This document shows positions 14,271 through 21,397 of a stretch of 21,397 nucleotides of DNA, one piece after another. Numbering within the stretch: the first letter of the stretch is position 1; every line of letters begins with the position of its first letter. Where the stretch lies: contig JAEZPW010000282.1 in NCBI GenBank assembly GCA_023441255.1, positions 1-21,397 on the forward strand, given 5' to 3'. The position numbers and the translations under genes were made by a program. This stretch comes from Acidobacteriota bacterium (lineage in GTDB: Bacteria > Acidobacteriota > Terriglobia > Terriglobales > Acidobacteriaceae). The notes under the pieces were generated by a model, which was not told the origin of the DNA, made no database searches, and was given only the letters and a program-made list of their open reading frames with translations.

Positions 14271-15983
14271 GTGAACGTGTGTTTGCGCCGGCATTTCATC
14301 GCCCGGCTTCTTGTTGCTGCATCTATTTTGACGGCGGTTGCCGTCGTTCCCACTGCTGTTTTCGCCGCTACGCCCGAACCGGTGGATCTCGATGTCGTCA
14401 CTCAGATTCGTCAGGAGGGCTTCCGCAATTCGCAGGTGATGCAGATCATGGGTGAGTTGACCGATCGTATCGGGCCGCGCGTCACCGGTTCTCCGAACAT
14501 GAAGAAGGCCAATGAGTGGACGCGCGACAAGCTCACCGAATGGGGGCTCACGAACGCTCATCTCGAAGGCTACGATTTCGGACGCGGCTGGGCGGAGGAG
14601 TTCACGTCCGTACGCATGACCTCGCCTGACACAACCATGCTGTTCGCGATCCCGAAGGCCTGGACACCCGGCACCAACGGCGCCATCAAGGGCAAGGTCG
14701 TCAAGATAAAGATCAACAGCAGCGACGACCTCGCGAAGTATCGCGGCAAGCTGGCCGGGCTGATTGTGATGACCACCGAGCCGAAGGAACTGAAGCCTCA
14801 CACGGAGCCGGAAGCGTCGCGCTACACGGACCAGCGTCTGCAGGAGATTGCGCAGTACGGCATTCCGGGCACGTCCGGCCGTATGGGAATGGGCGGGCCG
14901 AACCGCGAGGAGTTCCTGAAACTGATGCAACTCCGCCGCGAGATGGGCAAATTCTTCGAGCAGGAAAAAGTTCTGGCCGTGATCGAGCCCAGCAACTACG
15001 ATTTCGGCGAGTTAACGGTTTCCGGCAATCCGTACAAAGTCGGTGAAACCGTGAATGTCCCGACGCTCAACATGGCCGCCGAGCACTATGGCCGCATCTC
15101 GCGCCTGCTTGACCGCAACATCCCGGTCGACCTCGAACTGAATGTCCAGACGAAGTTCTACGATGACGACACCAAGGCCTACAACACCATTGCCGATCTT
15201 CCCGGCAGCGACAAGAACCTCGCAAACGAAGTCGTGATCATCGGTGGCCACCTCGATTCATGGCACGGCGGAACAGGCGCCACCGATAACGCCACCGGCG
15301 TGGCCGCCGCCATGGAGGCCATGCGCATCCTGAAGGCGCTCGACCTCAAGCCGCGCCGCACCATCCGTGTCGCTCTCTGGAGCGGCGAAGAACAGGGCCT
15401 GCTCGGGTCGCGCGCGTATGTCGCCGAGCACCTCGCATCACGTCCCGAGCCGACCGACCCCAAGGAGAAAGAAACTCCGGTGTGGATGCGCACCGGCAAG
15501 CAGCCTCCACTCGAGCTGAAGGCCGATTACAAGAAGGTTGCCGCTTACTTCAACCTCGACAACGGTACCGGCAAACTGCGCGGAATCTATACACAGGAGA
15601 ACGCCGCAGTCGTCCCCATCTTCCAGTCCTGGATCGAGCCGTTCAACGACCTCGGGTGCACCACCGTTACCATGCGCAACACCGGCGGCACCGACCACCA
15701 ATCGTTCGATGCAGTCGGCATCCCTGGCTTCCAGTTCATCCAGGACCCGATCGAGTACTCCACGCGAACTCATCACTCCAACATGGACGTCTACGAGCGT
15801 GTGCAGCGTGAGGACCTGATGCAGCAGGCGGTCATTCTGGCGTCGTTCGCCTATAACGCCGCCATGCGCGACCAGCAGTTGCCGCGCAAGCCCATGACGA
15901 AAGATGCCATCGCAAACACCGCGGACCCGGCGGCAACTCCGGCGAAGGCGGCACCGGCAAAGGCCTCCAAGGGCAAGAAGTAG
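14271..15983 (+). CDS. Exported M28-family zinc aminopeptidase
   Basis: The start is GTG 14271, preceded by AGGAGG six bases upstream and downstream of the predicted promoter. The product has 570 residues with a signal peptide (about 1-32, ending AVFAA). The peptidase core starts at about 310. The two-zinc site is complete: His327 in GGHLDSW, Asp339 in GATDNATG, Glu373-Glu374 in SGEEQGLLGS (catalytic Glu and ligand), Asp430 in FNLDNGTG and His501 or His502 in THHSNMD. Residues about 125-310 form a PA-like inserted region usual in this family. The tail is Ala/Pro/Lys-rich (AATPAKAAPAKASKGKK) and likely disordered. The enzyme should remove N-terminal residues from peptides in the periplasm, complementing the M2 and M14 enzymes nearby. 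Confidence 0.93.
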   Translation: MNVCLRRHFIARLLVAASILTAVAVVPTAVFAATPEPVDLDVVTQIRQEGFRNSQVMQIMGELTDRIGPRVTGSPNMKKANEWTRDKLTEWGLTNAHLEGYDFGRGWAEEFTSVRMTSPDTTMLFAIPKAWTPGTNGAIKGKVVKIKINSSDDLAKYRGKLAGLIVMTTEPKELKPHTEPEASRYTDQRLQEIAQYGIPGTSGRMGMGGPNREEFLKLMQLRREMGKFFEQEKVLAVIEPSNYDFGELTVSGNPYKVGETVNVPTLNMAAEHYGRISRLLDRNIPVDLELNVQTKFYDDDTKAYNTIADLPGSDKNLANEVVIIGGHLDSWHGGTGATDNATGVAAAMEAMRILKALDLKPRRTIRVALWSGEEQGLLGSRAYVAEHLASRPEPTDPKEKETPVWMRTGKQPPLELKADYKKVAAYFNLDNGTGKLRGIYTQENAAVVPIFQSWIEPFNDLGCTTVTMRNTGGTDHQSFDAVGIPGFQFIQDPIEYSTRTHHSNMDVYERVQREDLMQQAVILASFAYNAAMRDQQLPRKPMTKDAIANTADPAATPAKAAPAKASKGKK

Positions 15984-16026
15984 GTTTGTGCGCCGGACTC
16001 GCACCAGGTATTACTGCGACAGGAAA

Positions 16027-16056
16027 AAACGGCAGGTCCTCTGCGACCTGCCGTTT
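16027..16056 (+). terminator. Rho-independent terminator after the M28 peptidase gene
   Basis: A perfect 12-bp stem, AAACGGCAGGTC (16027-16038) with GACCTGCCGTTT (16045-16056), closes a 6-base loop, and T-rich sequence follows (CCATTTTCC). It lies 43 bases after the stop. Confidence 0.82.
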
Positions 16057-16156
16057 CCATTTTCCTGTGGTTTCTATTTGCCTGTCGTGAATGCCGCAGT
16101 TTCAGTTCGGGTAAGGCTGTCGACGTTAGCCGCGTCTCCGCGGTTTCACCGCTGTC

Positions 16157-16426
16157 TCACGCCGCTAGTGGCTCGTGCCGCGCAAGCACGTAGTCGATGC
16201 CCTCGTCTTCCGGCTCGCACAGTCGGTTCGTTCCCGCCGCAGACTTGATCAGCACGGTCGGCGTTATCAGCCTTCCGCCATTCCACTCCACCACCTGCCG
16301 CTCGGCAGATTCGTCGTGGTCAACGTTGAAGTATTCGTATGGGATTCCAAGTTCTTCCAAGTGCTGGCGCGTCCGAATCGTGTTTCCGCACCAGTCTGTG
16401 CCGTAAACCGTGATGATAGCCGACAT
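16157..16426 (-). CDS. Glutaredoxin-like protein with a monothiol CGNT active site
   Basis: The protein has 89 residues from ATG 16426, after GAGGG with seven bases between; a longer frame to 16465 has no better site. The thioredoxin fold is clear: ITVYGTDWCGNT (5-16), ELGIPYEYFNVDHDE (25-39), the cis-proline loop ITPTVLI (54-60) and a C-terminal segment. It resembles mycoredoxin and NrdH-type glutaredoxins, which reduce mixed disulfides in the cytosol. The active site has only Cys13; the usual second Cys is Thr16. A monothiol enzyme could handle deglutathionylation-type or Fe-S work rather than dithiol reduction. It is a single gene between the M28 and M14 genes. Confidence 0.85.
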   Translation of the reverse strand: MSAIITVYGTDWCGNTIRTRQHLEELGIPYEYFNVDHDESAERQVVEWNGGRLITPTVLIKSAAGTNRLCEPEDEGIDYVLARHEPLAA

Positions 16427-16713
16427 CGTGGGGCCCTCGTGATCTATGTAGGAAAGGATGCACATTCGATTGCATGGTTTGCCGCCCTACGTAGCCGCAG
16501 CCCGCAAGAATCAAGGCAGTAACGGGGCAACCAGAATGCAGTGCTGACGTGCGTTCTCCGGCAGCGACACAGATCTGCACCACAGCGCACGCGAGAGGTT
16601 GGATGGGCGATATGCACCATGAACGTTGACGCCTGGCGCTGAGGCCCCTTCCCGCTGAGGACATGCAAGAACCAGGCCGTCCGCGTCGCGAACGGCCCAT
16701 AGAGCTGCTGTGT

Positions 16714-19497
16714 TCAATCCGCGTTCGGATCCATGACATTCCCGAAAAAAATGGAATTCAGCAGCAGACGACTGGTCCCGTCCCACGAGCCGCGAAACAC
16801 CGGATTGTCCGCGAACAGCACTATCGCGCCCCGCCCGGATGTTTCGCGAATCAGGAATGCCGTCTGCACGATCTTCTTCTCGTTCTCAGACGCAATGAAG
16901 CCGCTCAGCTTCAGGTTGTCCTTTGGAAAATACACGACGTTTTCGCCTTTCCCGCTCAGGTCGAGAATCGGAGCGCTGTCGTTCAGCACCGGCATCTGCT
17001 CACCCATTCCGAATCCGAGTGGGTGAGTTGTGTCCACGTTCACCCGCAGGATGGTCCCCGGAATCTCCTCGCTCCGGAGCTGCTTCTCGCGATCGGCATA
17101 CCTGATCAGCTTCTTGTCGATCTCTGCCTGTTTCCGTTTTTCCTCATCACCGGTGGCAGTTCCTGGACTGGCTGCTTGCGCCCTCACTGTCGCAGTTCCG
17201 GGTGCCGCTTGTTGTGCCGTCGTTCCGCCCGCAGGTCCCGCCGTTGCCGCTGCGGCCTTCTCCTCGTCGATTCGCGCCTGCTCGTCTTCTGGACGGACGT
17301 AGTGATACGTCACGGTGCTCAGGCCTGACTTCGCCTTGCTCGCCCAAACGGCACCACCGCGTATCGCGATCAGCACGCCTCCGCTCTTGACCCAATCGCC
17401 TATCTTCGAGCTCATCGTCTTATCGAGCGCGCGCGAATAACCCCGCCCGTCACCGTAGTCCGCCGGCAAAATCAGCACGTTGTACTCATTCAGATCCACC
17501 TCGCGCAACGATTCCGTGCGTATTGGCGTGAACGGCAGGTCCAATCTCTGTTCGAAGAGGTACCACAGCGCCCCGTAATCCGTAGAACTCGTTGGATTGT
17601 CCATCAGCACGGCAATTCGCGGCTTGCGCAGGAACCGCACCCGGTTCGAGCCCAGGTCGAGGCCCTCGTCCACCATGCCGGTTGGCGCTGCCGTTATTGC
17701 CACGCCATCTGCCGCCGCGAGCTTATTCACACGATCGCCCACATCGGCCGGATTCGTATCGCGCGGCACAATGACGGTTCCTGCTGCAAACTGCCGGTCG
17801 CCCATCCGGAACGGCTTCAGGTTCACGTACGCGCGAATGTCCTGATCCAGCAAATGGCCCAACAGCTTCATCGCCCCGAGCGACTCCGACGGGAACACAT
17901 AAGCCGCGGCGTTCGCGACAGTAGCTGCCGCACCCCGACCACCACTGCCTCGGTTCAGCACCGCCGGTTCAAGTTTCGTGGCCGCGAGTTTGCTGCTGGT
18001 GTAGCCCTCCACGTCGGCAGCCAGCGGCAGTGCCCATCCAGAAACGTCATAGAAGAAGAGATTGTCCGAGTGCTCCACTTCCCGCTGCAGTAGCGAACGC
18101 GCCAGGAACCCCGCAGGCTGCGCCATATCCACAACATAGGTTCCTGCCGGGAGCTGCTTCTTCGCTGTTTTCTCGCCCCAGTAGCTCGTGAGATCTTCGG
18201 CGTCCATCGTCCCAGCGGCTTGTTTCACCTCCACGCCCTGCTTCAACAGAGTGTCCACTACGTGCTCCACCCGCGACGGATCGCGTCCCGGCACCAGGTA
18301 GACTGCCCGCATCGGGCCCTGCTGGCCCTGCTGCATGGCCGCACGATGAAATTCGTAGAAGTCCTGCAACAGCGCCTGGCGGTTCTTCACCGACGTTTCA
18401 AGTGTCGAGAGCGACGTCAGAAAATGGTTCGTGGACCGGTCCTTGAGGGTCAACGTGCGCTGATTGTCCGGCAAATCGACCTTCAGCCCGCCATAGCCGC
18501 CACCGCCCTGCTCGTACGTCATGCCGATGGCGCCATTCAGCGATGGCCATATGTCGCCATACGATGGGTAGAACAGGTCGAAGCTCTCCTTCGTGTAATA
18601 CCGCAGCCCGTAACGGTCGAATTGCGCTGCGTTCCCCTTGCCGAACGTCTCGTACCACTTGCTCAGCAGCGGCGCTATCCACGGCAGCACCGGCTTCGAT
18701 GGCGGGAAGAAAAAGTATGTCGATTGAGGTCCCATCTCATGGAAGTCCACGTCCACTTGTGGGTTCCACTGCAGGTATCGAGCGGTCCGCGCAACCGTCT
18801 CCGTCTGCGACAGCCATGCCCAGTCGCGGTTCAGGTCGAAAAGGTAATGGTTCGGCCGCCCAGAAGGCCATCCTTCATGGTGCTCCGCGGCAAAGCGATC
18901 TGCCCTGGGATACGCCCCGAGCGTCTGCTTGTATCGTGTGACATATCGGTCGCGACCATCAGGATTGACCATTGGGTCCACGACGATCACCGCATTTTCC
19001 AGCCACGCTGCGACCTTCTGGTCCTGGCTCGCGCACATTTCGTAAGCAAACTGCATCGCCGCTTCCGAACTCGCAGCTTCGTTGCCGTGGACGTTGTACA
19101 TGTACCAGACGATCACCGGCATCTCAGCCGCGATCCTCTGCGCTTCTTCCGTCGTGGTCTTGCGAGGGTCGGCCAGCTTCGCCGCAGCCTCGCGGATCGC
19201 ATCCAGGCGCGCCAGATTCTTTGGCGAGCTGATGATCACGGTATAGAGTGTTCGCCCTTCGTACGTCTTCCCGTAGGGCTCCAGTTTGATTCGGTCGCTG
19301 GCTCCAGCCAGCGCCTGGAGGTAACGGACCAGATCGAAATGAAGGGTGAACTGTTCGCCCATCTCATATCCCAGCAGCGACTTCATCGTCGGCACTGCCG
19401 GGTTGTAGCTCGACGACTGCACTACGGTCGCAGGCTCGGCCAAGGCGGACGCGATCAACATTGCAAGTGATAAAACCACCGCGGGGAAACGAAACAC
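16714..19497 (-). CDS. Exported M14-family zinc carboxypeptidase with C-terminal GATase-like region
   Basis: The start is GTG 19497 with GGAGG seven bases upstream; the longer frame begins inside the promoter (its TTG is the -35). The product has 927 residues with a signal peptide (FRFPAVVLSLAMLIASALA). The M14 domain (about 45-350) has the ligand pair His137-x2-Glu140 in NVHGNEA, His253 in DFHEMGPQ and catalytic Glu329 in GMTYEQGGG. A C-terminal region (about 620-735 and 805-927; RIAVLMDNP, NVLILPADYG, WVKSGGVLIAIRGG) looks like the class-I glutamine-amidotransferase-like fold often attached to such peptidases. It is split by an Ala/Gly/Thr-rich and charged helical insert (about 740-802). 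The enzyme should cleave C-terminal residues from peptides outside the cytosol. Confidence 0.9.
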   Translation of the reverse strand: MFRFPAVVLSLAMLIASALAEPATVVQSSSYNPAVPTMKSLLGYEMGEQFTLHFDLVRYLQALAGASDRIKLEPYGKTYEGRTLYTVIISSPKNLARLDAIREAAAKLADPRKTTTEEAQRIAAEMPVIVWYMYNVHGNEAASSEAAMQFAYEMCASQDQKVAAWLENAVIVVDPMVNPDGRDRYVTRYKQTLGAYPRADRFAAEHHEGWPSGRPNHYLFDLNRDWAWLSQTETVARTARYLQWNPQVDVDFHEMGPQSTYFFFPPSKPVLPWIAPLLSKWYETFGKGNAAQFDRYGLRYYTKESFDLFYPSYGDIWPSLNGAIGMTYEQGGGGYGGLKVDLPDNQRTLTLKDRSTNHFLTSLSTLETSVKNRQALLQDFYEFHRAAMQQGQQGPMRAVYLVPGRDPSRVEHVVDTLLKQGVEVKQAAGTMDAEDLTSYWGEKTAKKQLPAGTYVVDMAQPAGFLARSLLQREVEHSDNLFFYDVSGWALPLAADVEGYTSSKLAATKLEPAVLNRGSGGRGAAATVANAAAYVFPSESLGAMKLLGHLLDQDIRAYVNLKPFRMGDRQFAAGTVIVPRDTNPADVGDRVNKLAAADGVAITAAPTGMVDEGLDLGSNRVRFLRKPRIAVLMDNPTSSTDYGALWYLFEQRLDLPFTPIRTESLREVDLNEYNVLILPADYGDGRGYSRALDKTMSSKIGDWVKSGGVLIAIRGGAVWASKAKSGLSTVTYHYVRPEDEQARIDEEKAAAATAGPAGGTTAQQAAPGTATVRAQAASPGTATGDEEKRKQAEIDKKLIRYADREKQLRSEEIPGTILRVNVDTTHPLGFGMGEQMPVLNDSAPILDLSGKGENVVYFPKDNLKLSGFIASENEKKIVQTAFLIRETSGRGAIVLFADNPVFRGSWDGTSRLLLNSIFFGNVMDPNAD

Positions 19498-19540
19498 CAG
19501 TATGCCTCCGGAAGATTCAGCAATATTCCGAGATTCGTGA

Positions 19541-19569
19541 AAACTAATGCGCTCTGCAGCCACTGTCAA
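19541..19569 (-). promoter_or_regulatory. Promoter of the M14 peptidase gene
   Basis: Perfect TTGACA (19569-19564), 17 bases, then TAGTTT (19546-19541, 3 of 6). The transcript would begin near 19534, giving a leader of about 36 bases to the GTG start. This excludes the longer reading frame. Confidence 0.55.
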
Positions 19570-19650
19570 GTTTTGTGCGGTTGGGTCTCTGTTTCTGCGT
19601 GTTCAAGACCAGGTGCCAGGCCGAACCAGCCCGTCCATGCTTTCTTTCGC

Positions 19651-19656
19651 TACAAT
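19651..19656 (+). promoter_or_regulatory. Candidate -10 box of the aldo/keto reductase gene
   Basis: TACAAT 39 bases before the ATG at 19696, in the CGCTACAATCG setting. No good -35 is seen. Confidence 0.45.
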
Positions 19657-19695
19657 CGAGGGCGTCGCAAAACCGCCACGCGCAAGAGGCTCGAC

Positions 19696-20679
19696 ATGCA
19701 ATACACCACGCTCGGCACCACAGGCATGACAGTTTCCCGCATTTGCCTCGGCATGATGACCTATGGCACGCCGCAATGGCGTCCCTGGGTGCTCGACGAA
19801 GCCGCCAGCCGGCCGTTCATAAAGAAGGCACTCAACCTCGGCATCAACTTCTTCGACACGGCCGACATGTACTCTCTGGGGGAAAGCGAGATCGTACTCG
19901 GAAAGGCGCTCAAGGACCTCAATGTCTCGCGCGATTCCGCCGTCATCGCAACGAAAGTCTTCTTCCCCATGTCGAACGAACCCAACATGGGTGGACTCTC
20001 TCGCAAGCACATCATGCAGGCCATCGACGCCAGCCTCACGCGCCTCGGCCTCGATTATGTCGACCTCTACCAAATTCACCGCTACGATCCTGAAACTCCG
20101 ATTGAGGAAACAATCGAAGCGCTCCATGACGTCGTGAAGGCCGGCAAGGCGCTCTACATCGGCGCTTCTTCCATGTACGCCTGGCAGTTCGCCAAAATGA
20201 TCTACACGGCGGACCTGATGGGCTTCACCCGCTTCGTCACCATGCAGAACCACTACAACCTCATTTACCGCGAAGAAGAACGTGAGATGGTTCCGCTGTG
20301 TGAGGAAGAAGGCATCGGGCTGCTTCCCTGGAGCCCGCTGGCCCGCGGATTTCTCGCTGGCACGCGACGCAAGCAGGATTTCGGCGATACCATCCGCGCT
20401 AAGACCGACGACTACGCCCAGAAGCTCTACTACCAGGACGCCGATTTCACGGTCGTCGAACGAGTCACCGAGATCGCCCGGCGCAAGGGCGTATCCAACG
20501 CGCAGGTCGCACTCGCCTGGCTGCTCCACCAGCCTGCCGTCGCCGCTCCCATCGTAGGCGCCAGCAAACTGGAGCAGCTCGAAGACGCTGCCAAAGCTGT
20601 CGATGTGAAACTTACGGAGGAAGAACTCGAGGCGCTGGAACAGCCCTACCAGCCCCACCCAGTGCTCGGCCACCATTGA
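19696..20679 (+). CDS. Aldo/keto reductase (NADPH-dependent oxidoreductase)
   Basis: The protein has 327 residues from ATG 19696, after GAGG; upstream in-frame codons lie in the promoter region. The catalytic tetrad of the family is complete: Asp54 and Tyr59 in FFDTADMYS, Lys87 in ATKVFF and His128 in YQIHRYD. C-terminal cofactor-binding blocks are visible (LPWSPLARGFLAG, PIVGASKLEQLEDAA). The pattern fits the AKR11/AKR12-like group including YajO-type and tas-type proteins. It should reduce aldehydes or ketones in the cytosol with NADPH; the substrate cannot be told from sequence. It is divergent from the M14 gene and closed by a strong hairpin. Confidence 0.93.
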   Translation: MQYTTLGTTGMTVSRICLGMMTYGTPQWRPWVLDEAASRPFIKKALNLGINFFDTADMYSLGESEIVLGKALKDLNVSRDSAVIATKVFFPMSNEPNMGGLSRKHIMQAIDASLTRLGLDYVDLYQIHRYDPETPIEETIEALHDVVKAGKALYIGASSMYAWQFAKMIYTADLMGFTRFVTMQNHYNLIYREEEREMVPLCEEEGIGLLPWSPLARGFLAGTRRKQDFGDTIRAKTDDYAQKLYYQDADFTVVERVTEIARRKGVSNAQVALAWLLHQPAVAAPIVGASKLEQLEDAAKAVDVKLTEEELEALEQPYQPHPVLGHH

Positions 20680-20706
20680 TCGGCTGCTGTGTGTGATCGG
20701 CTGCTG
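20677..20706. repeat. Short direct repeat over the reductase stop codon
   Basis: TGATCGGCTGCTG occurs at 20677-20689, where its first three bases are the stop codon, and again at 20694-20706, with a period of 17. Probably a small slippage duplication. Confidence 0.75.
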
Positions 20707-20743
20707 GGTGCCCCACGTTCGCGAAGCTAACGTGGGGCTTTCG
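20707..20743 (+). terminator. Palindromic repeat acting as a terminator after the reductase gene
   Basis: A perfect 10-bp stem, GCCCCACGTT (20710-20719) with AACGTGGGGC (20729-20738), closes a 9-base loop and is followed by TTTCGTTT. Almost the same sequence is found in frame inside the esterase gene at 10764-10793, so this is a mobile-type repeat that may double as terminator. Confidence 0.78.
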
Positions 20744-20747
20744 TTTG

Positions 20748-20775
20748 TGAATCGGAAGCGATGAATCGGAAGCGA
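20748..20775. repeat. Tandem duplication of a 14-base unit
   Basis: TGAATCGGAAGCGA occurs twice in a row (20748-20761 and 20762-20775) without a mismatch. No gene overlaps it. Confidence 0.85.
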
Positions 20776-20837
20776 TCTTCTGGCGTGCAACCGCGCACGG
20801 GTTAGAAGTCTCTCAGTCGCATACCCAGCCCGCGCTC

Positions 20838-20865
20838 GTGTAGTGCCGGGTCTCTGACCCGGCAT
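20838..20865. repeat. Palindromic repeat GTGTAG-GCCGGGTC, copy 2
   Basis: The stem TGCCGGGTC/GACCCGGCA closes a TCT loop and is preceded by GTGTAG. It equals the copy at 10435-10462 except for one paired change that keeps the stem. Confidence 0.88.
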
Positions 20866-20903
20866 CGTGCTCGCCCTTCTCAGATTTTATATTCCTCGTT
20901 CGT

Positions 20904-20933
20904 TTGACGAAACCGACCTACTCGGTCCAATAT
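20904..20933 (+). promoter_or_regulatory. Candidate promoter of the right-edge secreted protein gene
   Basis: TTGACG (20904-20909, 5 of 6) and CAATAT (20928-20933) are separated by 18 bases, giving a leader of about 50 bases to the GTG at 20990. Confidence 0.45.
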
Positions 20934-20989
20934 GTCTGCCCAGCGAACATGTGGGGGCAGTCCGATATTTCTTCGCGTGGGGGAAAGTT

Positions 20990-21397
20990 GTGAACAAGCT
21001 TTTAGCTCTGCTGTGTGTCTCTCTTGCTCTCTCCATCACCACTGTCAGTCAGCAGGCCGGCAACCAAACAACCTCTGCAACGTCAAGCACAAACGGCTGC
21101 ACGAAGTTCAACGACATAGGAGCTGAGACACAGGTCTGCATCTACAAGGTGACCGGAAGCGCGACCCAGGATATAGACATAGATAGCAGCACTTACAATG
21201 CCGCGCAGATACTGTTTGTCAGTGATTCGCCCAATGTAACCGTATCGATCGACCCGGCGGCCAAAGGCTTCCCGCCTAACTGCCCAAAGGATCCGTTTGC
21301 CAACACACCTCACGGCAAGAAGGCCAATTCGGTTCTGACAGGACGACTGACGAACCATCCCGCCAACACTTCGTGTCCGTACACTTTCACGGCCGTC
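20990..21397 (+). CDS. Secreted protein of unknown function, N-terminal part
   Basis: The frame from GTG 20990 stays open to the window edge (136 residues). The start follows GGGGGA a few bases upstream. Residues 1-20 (NKLLALLCVSLALSITTVS after the start Met) form a signal peptide. A Thr/Ser/Asn/Gln-rich linker comes next (QQAGNQTTSATSSTNG), then a folded-looking part with spaced Cys (CTKFND, QVCIYKV, NCPKD, SCPYTF) and beta-type text (DIDIDSSTYNAAQILFVSD, NVTVSIDP). The Cys spacing suggests disulfides outside the cytosol. I do not recognise the family and the C-terminus is missing. Base use looks somewhat less GC-rich than the peptidase genes. Confidence 0.68.
   Translation, partial: MNKLLALLCVSLALSITTVSQQAGNQTTSATSSTNGCTKFNDIGAETQVCIYKVTGSATQDIDIDSSTYNAAQILFVSDSPNVTVSIDPAAKGFPPNCPKDPFANTPHGKKANSVLTGRLTNHPANTSCPYTFTAV

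Larger units (their letters stand above)
20680..20989. other. Intergenic region rich in repeats
   Basis: About 310 bases without a gene. It holds a direct repeat at the reductase stop, a terminator-like palindrome (20710-20741), a 14-base tandem duplication (20748-20775), the GCCGGGTC hairpin (20838-20865), a promoter (20904-20933) and the next ribosome site (20979-20984). Confidence 0.7.

Noticed and set aside
16427..16713. Gap between the glutaredoxin and M14 genes considered for an RNA gene
   Set aside because: No cloverleaf, no strong hairpin with a T run and no coherent reading frame; only a weak TACATA box for the glutaredoxin gene at 16445-16450.
18220..19470. Plus-strand reading frame of 416 codons opposite the M14 peptidase
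   Set aside because: Very rich in Arg, His and Val with no motif; the opposite strand carries a complete M14 domain and signal peptide.
19603..20865. Minus-strand reading frame of 420 codons opposite the aldo/keto reductase
   Set aside because: Shadow of a gene with an intact catalytic tetrad; no ribosome site or domain.

Overview
The window looks like a chromosomal segment of a high-GC soil bacterium, most likely an acidobacterium (Terriglobia / Koribacter-like). This is inferred from the mix of families: a DUF5916 outer-membrane barrel, a DUF2934 small protein, large exported M2, M14 and M28 metallopeptidases, a zinc-finger/YCF48 fusion, and many palindromic intergenic repeats. No database was searched. 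No tRNA, rRNA, CRISPR array, prophage or transposase was seen.

Layout. Positions 1-537 hold the end of a DUF5916 barrel protein. A convergent small gene (636-845, minus) encodes an exported Lys/Glu/Ala peptide, with a palindrome lying across its likely promoter. A 0.5 kb gap leads to a 926-residue acyl-CoA synthetase/GNAT fusion (1339-4119) of the protein-acetyltransferase (Pat) type. Next come a 72-residue minus-strand protein, pyrH (UMP kinase) standing alone between two copies of a short repeat, a 59-residue acidic Cys/His-rich protein, a NiFe-hydrogenase maturation protease, a DUF2934 protein and a 71-residue minus-strand protein. From 7273 there is a membrane-anchored zinc-finger/YCF48 protein, then an M2 (ACE-like) peptidase, then an HSL-type esterase whose reading frame carries an in-frame palindromic repeat. 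A frameshifted membrane-protein gene follows (11634-12451), then an exported tandem DUF1259 protein (minus), an exported M28 aminopeptidase, a monothiol glutaredoxin (minus), a large exported M14 carboxypeptidase (minus) and an aldo/keto reductase. The start of a secreted protein runs off the right edge.

How it fits together. Most genes look monocistronic, each with its own promoter or hairpin. Three exported zinc peptidases and an esterase within about 11 kb suggest a scavenging lifestyle, but they do not form one operon. The most unusual signals are small: (1) at least three families of palindromic repeats, one also sitting in frame inside the esterase gene; (2) two near-identical repeats flanking pyrH; (3) a small Cys/His-rich protein next to an orphan hydrogenase-maturation protease; (4) a palindrome overlapping the promoter of the exported Lys/Glu peptide. 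I did not find a clearly new multi-gene defence or metabolic system.
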